This document shows, piece after piece, positions 54,603-62,386 of a stretch of 64,000 bases of DNA; positions within the stretch are counted from its first letter, which is position 1; each line of letters opens with the position of its first letter. Source of the DNA: Mycolicibacterium helvum (lineage in GTDB: Bacteria > Actinomycetota > Actinomycetes > Mycobacteriales > Mycobacteriaceae); contig NZ_AP022596.1 of NCBI RefSeq assembly GCF_010731895.1, positions 3,286,001-3,350,000 on the forward strand, given 5' to 3'. Below the pieces are notes generated by a model that saw only the letters and a program-made list of their open reading frames with translations, searched no databases and was not told the origin of the DNA. The translations under genes and the position numbers were made by a program.

Positions 54603-55603
54603 GCGAGGAGCGGTCGGCCCGCGGGGTCAGCATAAGGCCCGGATCGAACGGCTCGGTGGGCAGTGGGTGCAGCAAGGGTCGTACGGCAGCGAAGTCGTCA
54701 CCGACGGTGCGGACCCGGTCGCCGATGCGGCGGTCATTATCGTCGGTTTCCCAGCTCCGGATACGGTCGTTGAGTTCGTCGAGAGAATCGCCCTCGGGCA
54801 TCGGGGTCAACCGGTTGCGCCGAAATCGACCGACTTCTCCTTCCACACCGCCCTTTTCGTGCGCGCCGCTAGAACCGGGTTGGCAGTAGAACGCGTCGAA
54901 GCCATAGTGTGACCGGAACATGATCCAGCGCTGATTTTCAGTGCGGCGACGGTTACGACCATGTAGAACCGCGGTGACCACGCTGGTCAGATTGTCGTAG
55001 CGGATATGACGCGTTGGCACCCCGCCGATCGCGGTGAAAGCCTCGAGTGGCCTCCTAGGAATGCTTCTTGGCCCTGGGTCGGATAGATCCGGTGAATGGC
55101 CTAGCCTGAGTGGGCCGGCCAGAGCACGAACATGTGGCATTTGGTCTTCACCCCGCGCAACATCACCCAGACCTCGCCGAAGTCCACTTCAGCTACCGCG
55201 CCCGGTTGATGTTACTGCGGGACAAATACCTCCACACGTCGGCCAGCTTCGATGTCGATCTGGGCTCGGCGGACCCGCACGTAATCTCGCACCGTCGAGT
55301 ACGGCAACTCGCAGGCGTCGTGCTCGTCGATCAGTCGGTGCGGAACCCGCCGTGCGGTATGGCGTTGCTTGCGTGGCGCGGCGGTATCGGCCCACAACAT
55401 TTCGTCGATGGCGGCCTTGAACGGCTCCAGCCTTGGTGACCGGCGCACCGGTGTTCTTCGCGGCGACGGGACCGGACTGGTCAACGCCTGCCGAACCGTG
55501 TCTCGACCTACCTGGTACTTACGCGCGAGCTCCCCGGATTGACAACCCTTCGGTCCGGGCGTCCCGGCGAATATCGGCGAACAACTCCACACGCAGTCCC
55601 ATC
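54603..55603 (-). pseudogene. istA: istA relic (IS21 transposase)
   Basis: Translation from ATG 55603 starts MGLRVELFADIRRDA and shifts frame near 55533 (an extra G) into ELARKYQVGRDTVRQAL, the HTH. A TAA at 55212-55214 and a TAG at 55101-55103 interrupt the core VAEVDFGEVWVMLRG; another shift near 55060 leads to TRHIRYDNLTSVV and HEKGGVEGEVGRFRR, the rest of the DDE domain. The C-terminal third is deleted after LTPRADR. Confidence 0.85.
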
Positions 55604-55653
55604 GGGCCTCCACCCAACTCGCTTCAACAACCGTGGAGCCAACGTTGAGGTGG

Positions 55654-55743
55654 TCCTGAACCAAACCGTCACAACCACGCCGATGAGCCGTCAAAGTGCT
55701 CCCGAACCAAGCCGTCACACCGGTCCCGAATCAACCTGTCACG
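55654..55743. repeat. IS21 end: three imperfect 20-bp direct repeats
   Basis: TCCTGAACCAAACCGTCACA (55654), TCCCGAACCAAGCCGTCACA (55700) and TCCCGAATCAACCTGTCACG (55724). IS21 elements carry multiple terminal repeats that bind transposase. Beyond them, 55744-55929 shows nothing recognisable. Confidence 0.7.
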
Positions 55744-55929
55744 GTCATTGGTCTGCGTGTCGCTCTGTCGCGCGGGATGTGGCCAGCCACAAATGGTTCG
55801 AGGAACTTGGCGAACGCGGTTCGCTCGAAGTGTGTCAACTGCCCATAGCGAGAACCGCCTTGGGGCTGGTGGTGAGGTGCGCAGGTGCCGGTCCTCGACA
55901 CAGTGGCGAGGTCCGGGTCCTGGTTCTTT

Positions 55930-56781
55930 CTAGGGAATCAACTTCAAGCGGCGAGCTGTCGCTACCGCCTCGTGCCTGCTTGAAGTACCCAACTTGGCGG
56001 AGGCACTCCGCAGATAGGCTTTCACCGTCTCAGGACGCAAGGACAGGCGTTGCGCTGCTTGTCTATTGGTGCAGCCCAGACCTACCTCAATGAGGACGTC
56101 CATCTCGCGCGGTGTCAACAGCGCCTCGGCGTCCGGCGCCTCGTCCAGGAGGGACCGCGACAGCTGGCCCGCCAGTCTGAGGAGATCGGTCGAGGAAACC
56201 GGCGTTGTGAGTTTGGCCAGCCGGCGCAACTCGGCATGGACGGCCCTGATCTCTGGGGCAGGGATGACTGGCGGCCCGGACTGGCTGGCATGTGCTTGCT
56301 GCATGCGCACCCGACGGTCTACTTCGTCGCGGACACGCAACTCGTAACTCAGTGTGCGTGCAGATTGCACTACTAAGTCAGCGGCACGTCCAGCGATGGG
56401 GGCACTGGAGCGATGTGCGCCATATATGACCGCCCTGGCAACGCCTTCGACGAGCACCGGCGCTGCGAACACCGCACGCAGTCCCTCCGACGATACGGGT
56501 ACGTCGTGCTCGTGCGTGATGGTCGCGGCTCGACGATAGTCGGCGACGGCATGCGGTCGCCCGGTGACCATGCTGATCCCACCGAGACCGGAACGCGGTC
56601 GAATCGTCAGTCCCCGTAGCAGATTCGTTCGTGTCCCGGCGAACTCGCTCAGCAGTAGGACGTCGCCGTCGACGCTGCCGGCGAAGAGCACGGGCAGTGA
56701 TCCGGTCTGCGCCAGCAGCCGAAGTTCTGCGCGCAGTGCATCCGAGTCACGTGGCCGCAGTAGCGGTGAGACGACAGCCAC
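55930..56781 (-). CDS. LuxR-type regulator with GAF-like domain
   Basis: 283 residues. The C-terminal HTH is LLTPREMDVLIEVGLGCTNRQAAQRLSLRPETVKAYLRSASAKLG; the N-terminal ~170 residues look like a GAF sensor (LFAGSVDGDVLLLSEFAG, GLRAVFAAPVLVEGVARAVIYG). GTG 56781 is chosen because GAAGGAGG precedes it by six bases; longer starts reach 56955. No phospho-acceptor, so ligand-regulated. It is divergent from the acyl-CoA ligase gene (137 bases) and is the only local regulator of the 56-64 kb cluster. Confidence 0.85.
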   Translation of the reverse strand: MAVVSPLLRPRDSDALRAELRLLAQTGSLPVLFAGSVDGDVLLLSEFAGTRTNLLRGLTIRPRSGLGGISMVTGRPHAVADYRRAATITHEHDVPVSSEGLRAVFAAPVLVEGVARAVIYGAHRSSAPIAGRAADLVVQSARTLSYELRVRDEVDRRVRMQQAHASQSGPPVIPAPEIRAVHAELRRLAKLTTPVSSTDLLRLAGQLSRSLLDEAPDAEALLTPREMDVLIEVGLGCTNRQAAQRLSLRPETVKAYLRSASAKLGTSSRHEAVATARRLKLIP

Positions 56782-56918
56782 GCGTGCCCTCCTTCGGGGG
56801 TAGCAAGAGGCGATTGTGACGTACACCATACCTCCATGAACACTTTCACCGATCCGCGCTGTGGTGCCCGACTGGGCGGGACGAGTCCGATTGGCCGACG
56901 CCCGGCGGTCCGATTCTG

Positions 56919-58541
56919 ATGAAGGCCCACGACGTAGGTCCACTGCACCCGGCAATCCTTGAAGACACTGTGGCAGCGAACTTCCTGCGCACTGCTGCTG
57001 CGTATCCTCAGGTCGATGCCTTGATCGATCTCAAGCAGGGTAGCCGTTATACCTACGCTGAACTTGAAAGCGAGATCAGGCTTTTTGCGCGTGCACTCAT
57101 GGCCCTTGGCATCGACAAGGGCGACCGAGTGGGCATCTGGGCGCCCAACTGCGCACAGTGGGTCATCAGCCAGTTCGCCACGGCGGCGATTGGCGCCATC
57201 CTGGTCAACATCAACCCGGCTTACCGCACCCAAGAACTCGCCTACGTGCTCAATAAGGCCGGTGTGCGCGCGTTGATCGCGGCGACATCCTTCAAGTCCT
57301 CCAACTATGCGGATATGATCGACGCCGTTCGTGTGCAAGCACCCGACATGACTGACGTCATCTTCCTCGACACCGCCGACTGGAGCCGACTGCGTTCGCG
57401 CGCAATCGAGGTCACCACCGAACAACTGGTTGAGCGCATGGCAAGCCTGCTCCCCGACGAGCCGATCAACATTCAGTACACCTCGGGAACGACCGGTTTT
57501 CCCAAGGGCGCCACGTTGTCACACCGCAACATCGTCAACAACGGCTACTTCGTCACCGAGATCATCAGACTCGCAGCGGGGGAACGTCTTTGCGTTCCGG
57601 TCCCGTTCTACCATTGCTTCGGTATGGTGATGGCGAATTTGGGCTGCACCACTCATGGAGCAACGATCGTCATCCCAGCCCCTGGGTTCGACCCAACGGC
57701 CACCCTCGACGCAATCGAACGCGAGCGCTGCGCAGGCGTGTATGGCGTGCCCACGATGTTCATTGCCATGTTGAATGATCCGAGTTTCGACGGCCGTGAC
57801 CTCACATCATTGCGGACCGGAATCATGTCGGGCGCTGTGTGCCCCGTCGAGGTGATGAAGCGTTGCATCGATGACATGAACCTGTCCCAGCTTGCGATTG
57901 CCTACGGAATGACCGAGACCTCACCCGTGTCGTGTCAGACGCTGGTTGACGACGATATCGAACGTCGCACCGCCTCGGTTGGCCGCGTCCACCCACACGT
58001 CGAGATCAAGATCATCGATCCGACCTCGGGCGAGGTGGTCGAACGTGGAGTGCCCGGCGAATTCTGCACACGCGGATACTCGGTGATGCTGGGATACTGG
58101 AACGACGACGAGAAGACCGCCGAGGCAATCGATTCCGATGGCTGGATGCACACAGGGGATCTGGCGGTCATGCGAGATGACGGTTACTGCAGCGTCGTCG
58201 GCCGGATCAAGGACATGTTGATCCGTGGCGGCGAGAACGTCTATCCACGAGAAATCGAGGAGTTCCTGCACACTCACCCCGACATCGATGACGCACAGGT
58301 CATTGGCGTGCCCGACGAAAAGTACGGTGAAGAGATCTGCGCTTGGGTTCGGATGAAATCTGGTCGTCCGCCGTTGGACGCCGCCGCGATTCGTGGCTTT
58401 GCCGCGGACCGGCTTGCGCATTACAAGATCCCTCGGTACGTACACGTCACCGACGAGTTCCCCATGACCGTCACCGGAAAGGTCCGCAAGGCCGAGATGC
58501 GCGAACGCAGCGTGGCGATTCTCGGTCTGAGCACCCTGTGA
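56919..58541 (+). CDS. Acyl-CoA synthetase (AMP-forming, FadD-like)
   Basis: 540 residues of normal length. P-loop IQYTSGTTGFPKGATLSH, the A5 motif AIAYGMTETSP, A7 GWMHTGDLA, A8 GRIKDMLIRGGENVYPREIEE and the A10 Lys in TVTGKVRKAEMRE. Complete adenylation enzyme that makes acyl-CoA; resembles FadD35/medium-chain or aryl acid ligases in mycobacteria. Substrate cannot be told. Followed 20 bases later by the first copy of the repeated leader. Confidence 0.93.
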   Translation: MKAHDVGPLHPAILEDTVAANFLRTAAAYPQVDALIDLKQGSRYTYAELESEIRLFARALMALGIDKGDRVGIWAPNCAQWVISQFATAAIGAILVNINPAYRTQELAYVLNKAGVRALIAATSFKSSNYADMIDAVRVQAPDMTDVIFLDTADWSRLRSRAIEVTTEQLVERMASLLPDEPINIQYTSGTTGFPKGATLSHRNIVNNGYFVTEIIRLAAGERLCVPVPFYHCFGMVMANLGCTTHGATIVIPAPGFDPTATLDAIERERCAGVYGVPTMFIAMLNDPSFDGRDLTSLRTGIMSGAVCPVEVMKRCIDDMNLSQLAIAYGMTETSPVSCQTLVDDDIERRTASVGRVHPHVEIKIIDPTSGEVVERGVPGEFCTRGYSVMLGYWNDDEKTAEAIDSDGWMHTGDLAVMRDDGYCSVVGRIKDMLIRGGENVYPREIEEFLHTHPDIDDAQVIGVPDEKYGEEICAWVRMKSGRPPLDAAAIRGFAADRLAHYKIPRYVHVTDEFPMTVTGKVRKAEMRERSVAILGLSTL

Positions 58542-58561
58542 ACGGGCGATCGGGATACGTG

Positions 58562-58598
58562 GAAGTACTGAGACGAAGTACTGAGACGAAGTACTGAG
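58562..58598 (+). repeat. Triple 13-bp tandem repeat in leader copy 1
   Basis: GAAGTACTGAGAC at 58562-58574 and 58575-58587, then GAAGTACTGAG at 58588-58598. The second leader copy has the element once or in decayed form (GAAGTACGGAGACGAGTACTGAG). AGTACT is itself palindromic, suiting a dimeric regulator. Confidence 0.85.
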
Positions 58599-58741
58599 GT
58601 TTGGCGATACGAGAGAATTCGGTACTCATTGCGGATTCCACCCAGCGATGGCCGGTGCAGTATCGACGGGGCAAGCGTCGTCCAGTCTGCCGCCCGAACA
58701 CACACCGTGATTGCGGGCAGCCTTCGCATCCGATGAGGAGA
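58562..58741 (+). repeat. Repeated leader, copy 1 (~180 bp)
   Basis: Aligns along its whole length with 60533-60698 at roughly 80% identity by eye, with exact shared blocks such as GGTACTCATTGCGGATTC, GCAAGCGTCGT and CGCATCCGATGAG. It begins with three GAAGTACTGAG(AC) units and ends at a Shine-Dalgarno (GAGGAG), just before a GTG. It looks like a duplicated promoter plus 5' untranslated leader. Confidence 0.85.
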
Positions 58742-58749
58742 CCAGAACC

Positions 58750-58848
58750 GTGTCGCTGCCACTTCCGCGATTCGATGGGCTGACGTCTGTCAGCGCCAAT
58801 TACCCGGTGGCCCTCGCGATGCACCCGCGGCTACGAGCGAATTACTAG
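58750..58848 (+). CDS. Short ORF directly behind leader copy 1
   Basis: GTG at 58750 follows GAGGAG of the leader by nine bases and opens 32 codons (begins VSLPLPRFDGLTSVSANYPV) to TAG at 58848, 17 bases before the MceG-like gene. The same position in the second leader is the start of the LLM gene. It could be a small coupling peptide or the stub of a gene lost when the MceG-like gene was placed here. No family recognised. Confidence 0.4.
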   Translation: MSLPLPRFDGLTSVSANYPVALAMHPRLRANY

Positions 58849-58865
58849 CACGAGAGGCATCTGGC

Positions 58866-59927
58866 GTGGGTATTGGTATTGCGGTCGAGGGGTTGACGAA
58901 GTCGTTTGGTTCCCAGCGGATCTGGGAGGACGTCACCTTTGATATCCCCGCTGGTGAGGTCAGTGTGTTGTTGGGGCCTTCGGGTACGGGTAAGTCGGTG
59001 TTTTTGAAGTCGTTGATCGGTTTGTTGCGCCCGGAGCGGGGCAAGATCATCGTTGATGGCACCAACATCATCGAGTGCTCGGCTAAGGAGCTTTACGAGA
59101 TCCGCACCTTGTTCGGGGTGATGTTTCAGGATGGTGCGTTGTTCGGGTCGATGAACCTGTTCGATAACACCGCGTTCCCGCTTCGTGAGCATACGAAGAA
59201 GAAGGAATCCGAGATCCGCCAGATCGTGATGGAAAAGCTCGACATGGTGGGTTTGGGTGGGGATGAGAACAAGTTCCCTGGTGAGATTTCTGGTGGTATG
59301 CGTAAGCGGGCCGGGTTGGCGCGGTCGTTGGTGCTGGATCCGCAGATCATTTTGTGTGATGAGCCTGACTCGGGTCTGGACCCGGTGCGGACGGCGTATC
59401 TGTCGCAGTTGTTGATTGATATCAATGCTCAGATCGATTGCACGATTTTGATCGTGACGCACAACATCAACATTGCTCGTACGGTGCCCGACAACATCGG
59501 GATGTTGTTCCGTAAGCATTTGGTGATGTTCGGTCCGCGGGAGGTGTTGTTGACCTCTGATGAGCCGGTGGTGCGGCAGTTCCTTAACGGCCGCCGGATC
59601 GGTCCGATCGGGATGTCGGAGGAGAAGGACGAGGCCACCATGGCCGAAGAGCAGGCCATGGTCGATGCCGGTCATCATGATGGTGGTGTCGAAGAAATCG
59701 TGGGTGTGCCCCCGCAGTTGACGGTCACCCCGGGTATCCCCGAACGTGACGCTGTGCGCCGCCGCCAAGAACGCGTCCGCCAGATCCTGCACACCCTGCC
59801 CCCAGCCGCCCAGGAAGCCATCCGCGACGACCTCGAAGCCACCCACACCTGCACCGCCGATCTCATTACCGCTCCCACCGCCCTTCATCGCGCAACCGTG
59901 GCCGGACTCAGCACCACGCAGCGGTGA
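58866..59927 (+). CDS. MceG/Mkl-like ATPase of Mce lipid importers
   Basis: 353 residues, GTG start. Strong match to MceG (Mkl, Rv0655): IAVEGLTKSFGSQRIWEDV, Walker A GPSGTGKS, signature SGGMRKRAGLAR, Walker B ILCDEPDSGLDPVRTAYL, then the MceG-specific C-terminal extension from about 235. MceG powers Mce transporters that import lipids such as cholesterol. No yrbE or mce genes are in view, so this may be a second, unlinked copy. The first ~270 codons use TTG/GGT/TCG often, the last ~75 use CTG/GCC/CGC like the flanks: a visible change near 59,690. Confidence 0.9.
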   Translation: MGIGIAVEGLTKSFGSQRIWEDVTFDIPAGEVSVLLGPSGTGKSVFLKSLIGLLRPERGKIIVDGTNIIECSAKELYEIRTLFGVMFQDGALFGSMNLFDNTAFPLREHTKKKESEIRQIVMEKLDMVGLGGDENKFPGEISGGMRKRAGLARSLVLDPQIILCDEPDSGLDPVRTAYLSQLLIDINAQIDCTILIVTHNINIARTVPDNIGMLFRKHLVMFGPREVLLTSDEPVVRQFLNGRRIGPIGMSEEKDEATMAEEQAMVDAGHHDGGVEEIVGVPPQLTVTPGIPERDAVRRRQERVRQILHTLPPAAQEAIRDDLEATHTCTADLITAPTALHRATVAGLSTTQR

Positions 59928-59944
59928 TCGATCGGAGGATGTCA

Positions 59945-60307
59945 GTGAAGCATCGCTACCCGGCCATCACCGTGGCTGTCCTGGCAGCCGTCGGCGGGGT
60001 CCTCGCGCAGGCACCGGCGGCGCACGCTGTCCCAGGACCCGAAATCGAGTACACCTACGACGTCGTCGTGCGGCGCCATTTCGATTTCCCCGACAACGAC
60101 GCCCTCGGCTACGGCTACGGCATCTGCGACAAGGTCACCCGCGGCGTCCCCTACGCCGCAGTCATGACCGACGTCAAGACGGACCTCATGCCCAACGACG
60201 AAGAGGCCGCCAACTACGTCGTCTCCAACGCCGTCGGCATCCTGTGCCCCAGTCAGATCTGGGCGCTACGCAACTCCGCCGCAGGCTACCGACCGTCACC
60301 CGGTTGA
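59945..60307 (+). CDS. Exported DUF732-family protein
   Basis: About 120 residues. Signal peptide (KHRYPAITVAVLAAVGGVLAQAPAAHA), then a helical mature domain with two Cys (GYGICDKVTRGVPYAAVMTDV ... VSNAVGILCPSQI), the pattern of mycobacterial DUF732 secreted proteins. GTG 59945 has GGAGG six bases upstream; ATG 59939 sits on that site. It starts 18 bases after the MceG-like stop, so the two are co-transcribed. Function unknown. Confidence 0.78.
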   Translation: MKHRYPAITVAVLAAVGGVLAQAPAAHAVPGPEIEYTYDVVVRRHFDFPDNDALGYGYGICDKVTRGVPYAAVMTDVKTDLMPNDEEAANYVVSNAVGILCPSQIWALRNSAAGYRPSPG

Positions 60308-60308
60308 T

Positions 60309-60357
60309 GACCGACCTGATCGAATCAGAACCCTAAGGCTGTCAGCGTAGGTCGGTC
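60309..60357 (+). terminator. Possible stem-loop after DUF732 gene
   Basis: Perfect 9-bp arms GACCGACCT / AGGTCGGTC with a 31-base loop; no T-tract follows, so termination is uncertain. Confidence 0.3.
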
Positions 60358-60532
60358 GAAAATCGTTGATCGTGTTTGGGTTTCACGCACGCTTCGACCC
60401 CGCACGTAGCGGCTTCCCTCGGCGCTGCCCGCGATGCGGCGTCGTGAGGCGAGTCGCTTTCTATCCCGGTACCGCACCGACCGCCAAGGGCCGTCGGGTG
60501 CGACCGGAAGAATCCGTGGAGCCGGCTGCGTA

Positions 60533-60698
60533 GAAGTACGGAGACGAGTACTGAGATTTGGCGGGGGACGTAAATCGGTACTCATTGCGGATTCAACTCA
60601 GCGGCGGCTGGTGCAGTCTCGACTGAGCAAGCGTCGTTCAGTCGGCTGCCCCAAAGCACGCAGTGAATGCGGGTAGCCCGCGCATCCGATGAGGGAGA
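60533..60698 (+). repeat. Repeated leader, copy 2 (~166 bp)
   Basis: Second copy of the leader at 58562-58741. It has one AGTACTGAG (60547-60555), GGTACTCAT (60577-60585; 21 bases apart against 22 in copy 1), conserved CGCATCCGATGAG and a GAGGGAG ribosome-binding site leading into the LLM gene. Confidence 0.85.
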
Positions 60699-60703
60699 AG
60701 TCG

Positions 60704-61867
60704 TTGAAATTCACAATGTTCACCGAGGCTGCTGTGAACCGTGGCAGTTCCTACAAGCGCCGCTACCTCGATCTCGTCGAGGAGGCGGTGTTCGCCGAAG
60801 AGATGGGGTTCGACACCTGGGGAACTTCTGAGCATCACTTCATCGGTGAGATGGCGTGCACGCCTTCGCCAGAGGTGATCTTCACCGCTGTCGCGATGCG
60901 CACCAACACGATACGTCTGCGCCACATGGGTCGGTTGGCGTCGGCGGTCAACCCAGTTCTGATCGCGGAGCAAACCATGTCGGAGGACATCTTTTCCGAT
61001 GGCCGGGTAGAGGTTGCGTTCGTTCGTGGCAACACTCTGCTTCAGCTCGACGCCTTCGGCGTACCGCTGGACGAGTCGAAGGCCCGGGCTGACGAGGCCA
61101 TGAGGCTATTCGTCCGCGCGGTGTCCGACGACGTCTTCGAGCACGACGGCAAGTACTGGGGCAGCTTCCCGCCGCGGCAGCTCACCCCCAAGGGCGTTCA
61201 GGAACCACACCCGCCGCTGTTCAAGATCGCGCAAACTGCGGGATCCATTCATGAGGCGAGAGTGCTCGGAATGGGCTGTCTCACCTCGGATATGTGGCTC
61301 GGGTGGGAAGAGGCCGAGCGGCTGATTTCCTGCTACACCTCGGTCAAAGACGACGAACTCAAGCCGATTGTCCGCCGAAACACCAACGTCGTCGGCCTCA
61401 TTGCGAACACCGTCCGGTGCGCCAACACCAATGATCGCGCGATGGAAATCGGCGAGCGAGACATGATCATGATGTCGAACATCGTTCTGAAGGATCTGTA
61501 CGTCCAACTGGCGCAGCGATCCGAGATGTACCGCGAATTCGCGATGTACGGCGAGATTCAGGACAAGATCAACGATACGGAATGGCTGCGAAACTGCGGT
61601 CCCAGTGTGATGGTGGGCGACCCCGCGCATCTGATCGAAATGATCGAGCGACTCGAGTCAATCGGTGCCAACGAGGTCGTGATGCGAATCGACAACGGCC
61701 CGCACAGAGAACTGATGGAGACAATCGAGACCATCGGTCGCTACGTGATTCCGCACTTCAAGAATCCCAAGGCCGTCCTGCGCAGCGGACCCGTCGGCGT
61801 GCTGCCAGGCGATGCTCACCAGAAGACCAGTATCGACGAATACTCTGAAGCAAATCGCGCGCTGTGA
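60704..61867 (+). CDS. LLM-class flavin-dependent monooxygenase
   Basis: 387 residues, luciferase-like barrel: LKFTMFTEAAVNRGSSYKRR, EEMGFDTWGTSEHHFIG, NTIRLRHMGRLASAVNPVLIAEQTMSEDIFSDGRVEVAFVRGN, then HPPLFKIAQTAGSIHEARVLG. Length and the EHHF motif suit FMN-dependent two-component monooxygenases (bacterial luciferase/alkanal-type). TTG 60704 is chosen: it is six bases after GAGGGAG and begins at the first strand; ATG 60689 lies inside that site. Its stop overlaps the next gene (GTGA). Confidence 0.88.
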   Translation: MKFTMFTEAAVNRGSSYKRRYLDLVEEAVFAEEMGFDTWGTSEHHFIGEMACTPSPEVIFTAVAMRTNTIRLRHMGRLASAVNPVLIAEQTMSEDIFSDGRVEVAFVRGNTLLQLDAFGVPLDESKARADEAMRLFVRAVSDDVFEHDGKYWGSFPPRQLTPKGVQEPHPPLFKIAQTAGSIHEARVLGMGCLTSDMWLGWEEAERLISCYTSVKDDELKPIVRRNTNVVGLIANTVRCANTNDRAMEIGERDMIMMSNIVLKDLYVQLAQRSEMYREFAMYGEIQDKINDTEWLRNCGPSVMVGDPAHLIEMIERLESIGANEVVMRIDNGPHRELMETIETIGRYVIPHFKNPKAVLRSGPVGVLPGDAHQKTSIDEYSEANRAL

Positions 61868-62307
61868 ACGAGGTCAAGATCGTTCGAACAGTCGGCGCGG
61901 CACTGTCCGACGTCGAAGCTCGGCATATCGTCGAGAACGCCTTCGCGGCGATCGCCAACGCTGTAGAGACGCGTGATGCAGACGCGTTCGCGCAGTTGTA
62001 CACCGCCGACGGAGTGCTCATGACACCCGACGGTGCACTGATACAAGGTCGCGCGGCGATAAAGGATGCGATCGGAAGGTTCCTAGAGGCGGGCCTGATC
62101 AAGCAGGAGGCGTGGTTGAGCGGTCTCGTCGTGGCCGATGGCCTCATCGTCGAACAGAGCCGCACGAGAGGCACCATCCGCACGGCTGACGGAACGACGC
62201 AGGCAGAGAACAACTGCATCGTCACCCACGTTCTGGAAGGCGAAGTTTGGCGCATGCACCAAGACATCTGGAACACGACTGGGAGTGCAGTGCAGGGGTC
62301 CTATTGA
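61864..62307 (+). CDS. SnoaL-like / DUF4440 (NTF2-fold) protein
   Basis: 147 residues. NTF2 fold of the SgcJ/DUF4440 branch: IVENAFAAIANAVETRDADAFAQLYTADGVLMTPDGALIQGRAAIKDAI, ending in EGEVWRMHQDIWNTT. Possible hydratase/isomerase or ligand-binding helper for the oxygenase. GTG start overlapping the LLM stop, so translation is coupled. 79 bases before the amidase. Confidence 0.85.
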   Translation: MNEVKIVRTVGAALSDVEARHIVENAFAAIANAVETRDADAFAQLYTADGVLMTPDGALIQGRAAIKDAIGRFLEAGLIKQEAWLSGLVVADGLIVEQSRTRGTIRTADGTTQAENNCIVTHVLEGEVWRMHQDIWNTTGSAVQGSY

Positions 62308-62386
62308 CCGTCCTTGCAGCGCGTGGCCGTTCTGCACGCCATGGCTGCGCTCTGCACCCCAGCACGACGATCAAGAGAAAGTTGAG

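Larger units (their letters stand above)
53955..55743. mobile_element. Decayed IS21-family insertion sequence
   Basis: Remnant of an IS21-type element with istA and istB relics on the minus strand and multiple imperfect 20-base terminal repeats at the right edge (55654-55743). An internal deletion near 54594-54609 joins the middle of istA to istB. Several stops and frameshifts make it inactive. The left edge, just past the istB end, shows no matching inverted repeat. Confidence 0.85.
60308..60703. other. Intergenic stretch with second leader copy
   Basis: About 400 bases. GACCGACCT (60309-60317) and AGGTCGGTC (60349-60357) could form a 9-bp stem just after the DUF732 stop, a possible terminator without T-run. 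From 60358 to 60532 nothing is recognisable. Leader copy 2 fills the rest. Confidence 0.6.

Noticed and set aside
58562..58598. Possible CRISPR-like array
   Set aside because: Units are 13 bp and directly adjacent without spacers; no cas genes in the window.
58845..59888. 347-codon minus-strand frame opposite the MceG-like gene
   Set aside because: Antisense shadow of an unambiguous ATPase; no motif of its own.
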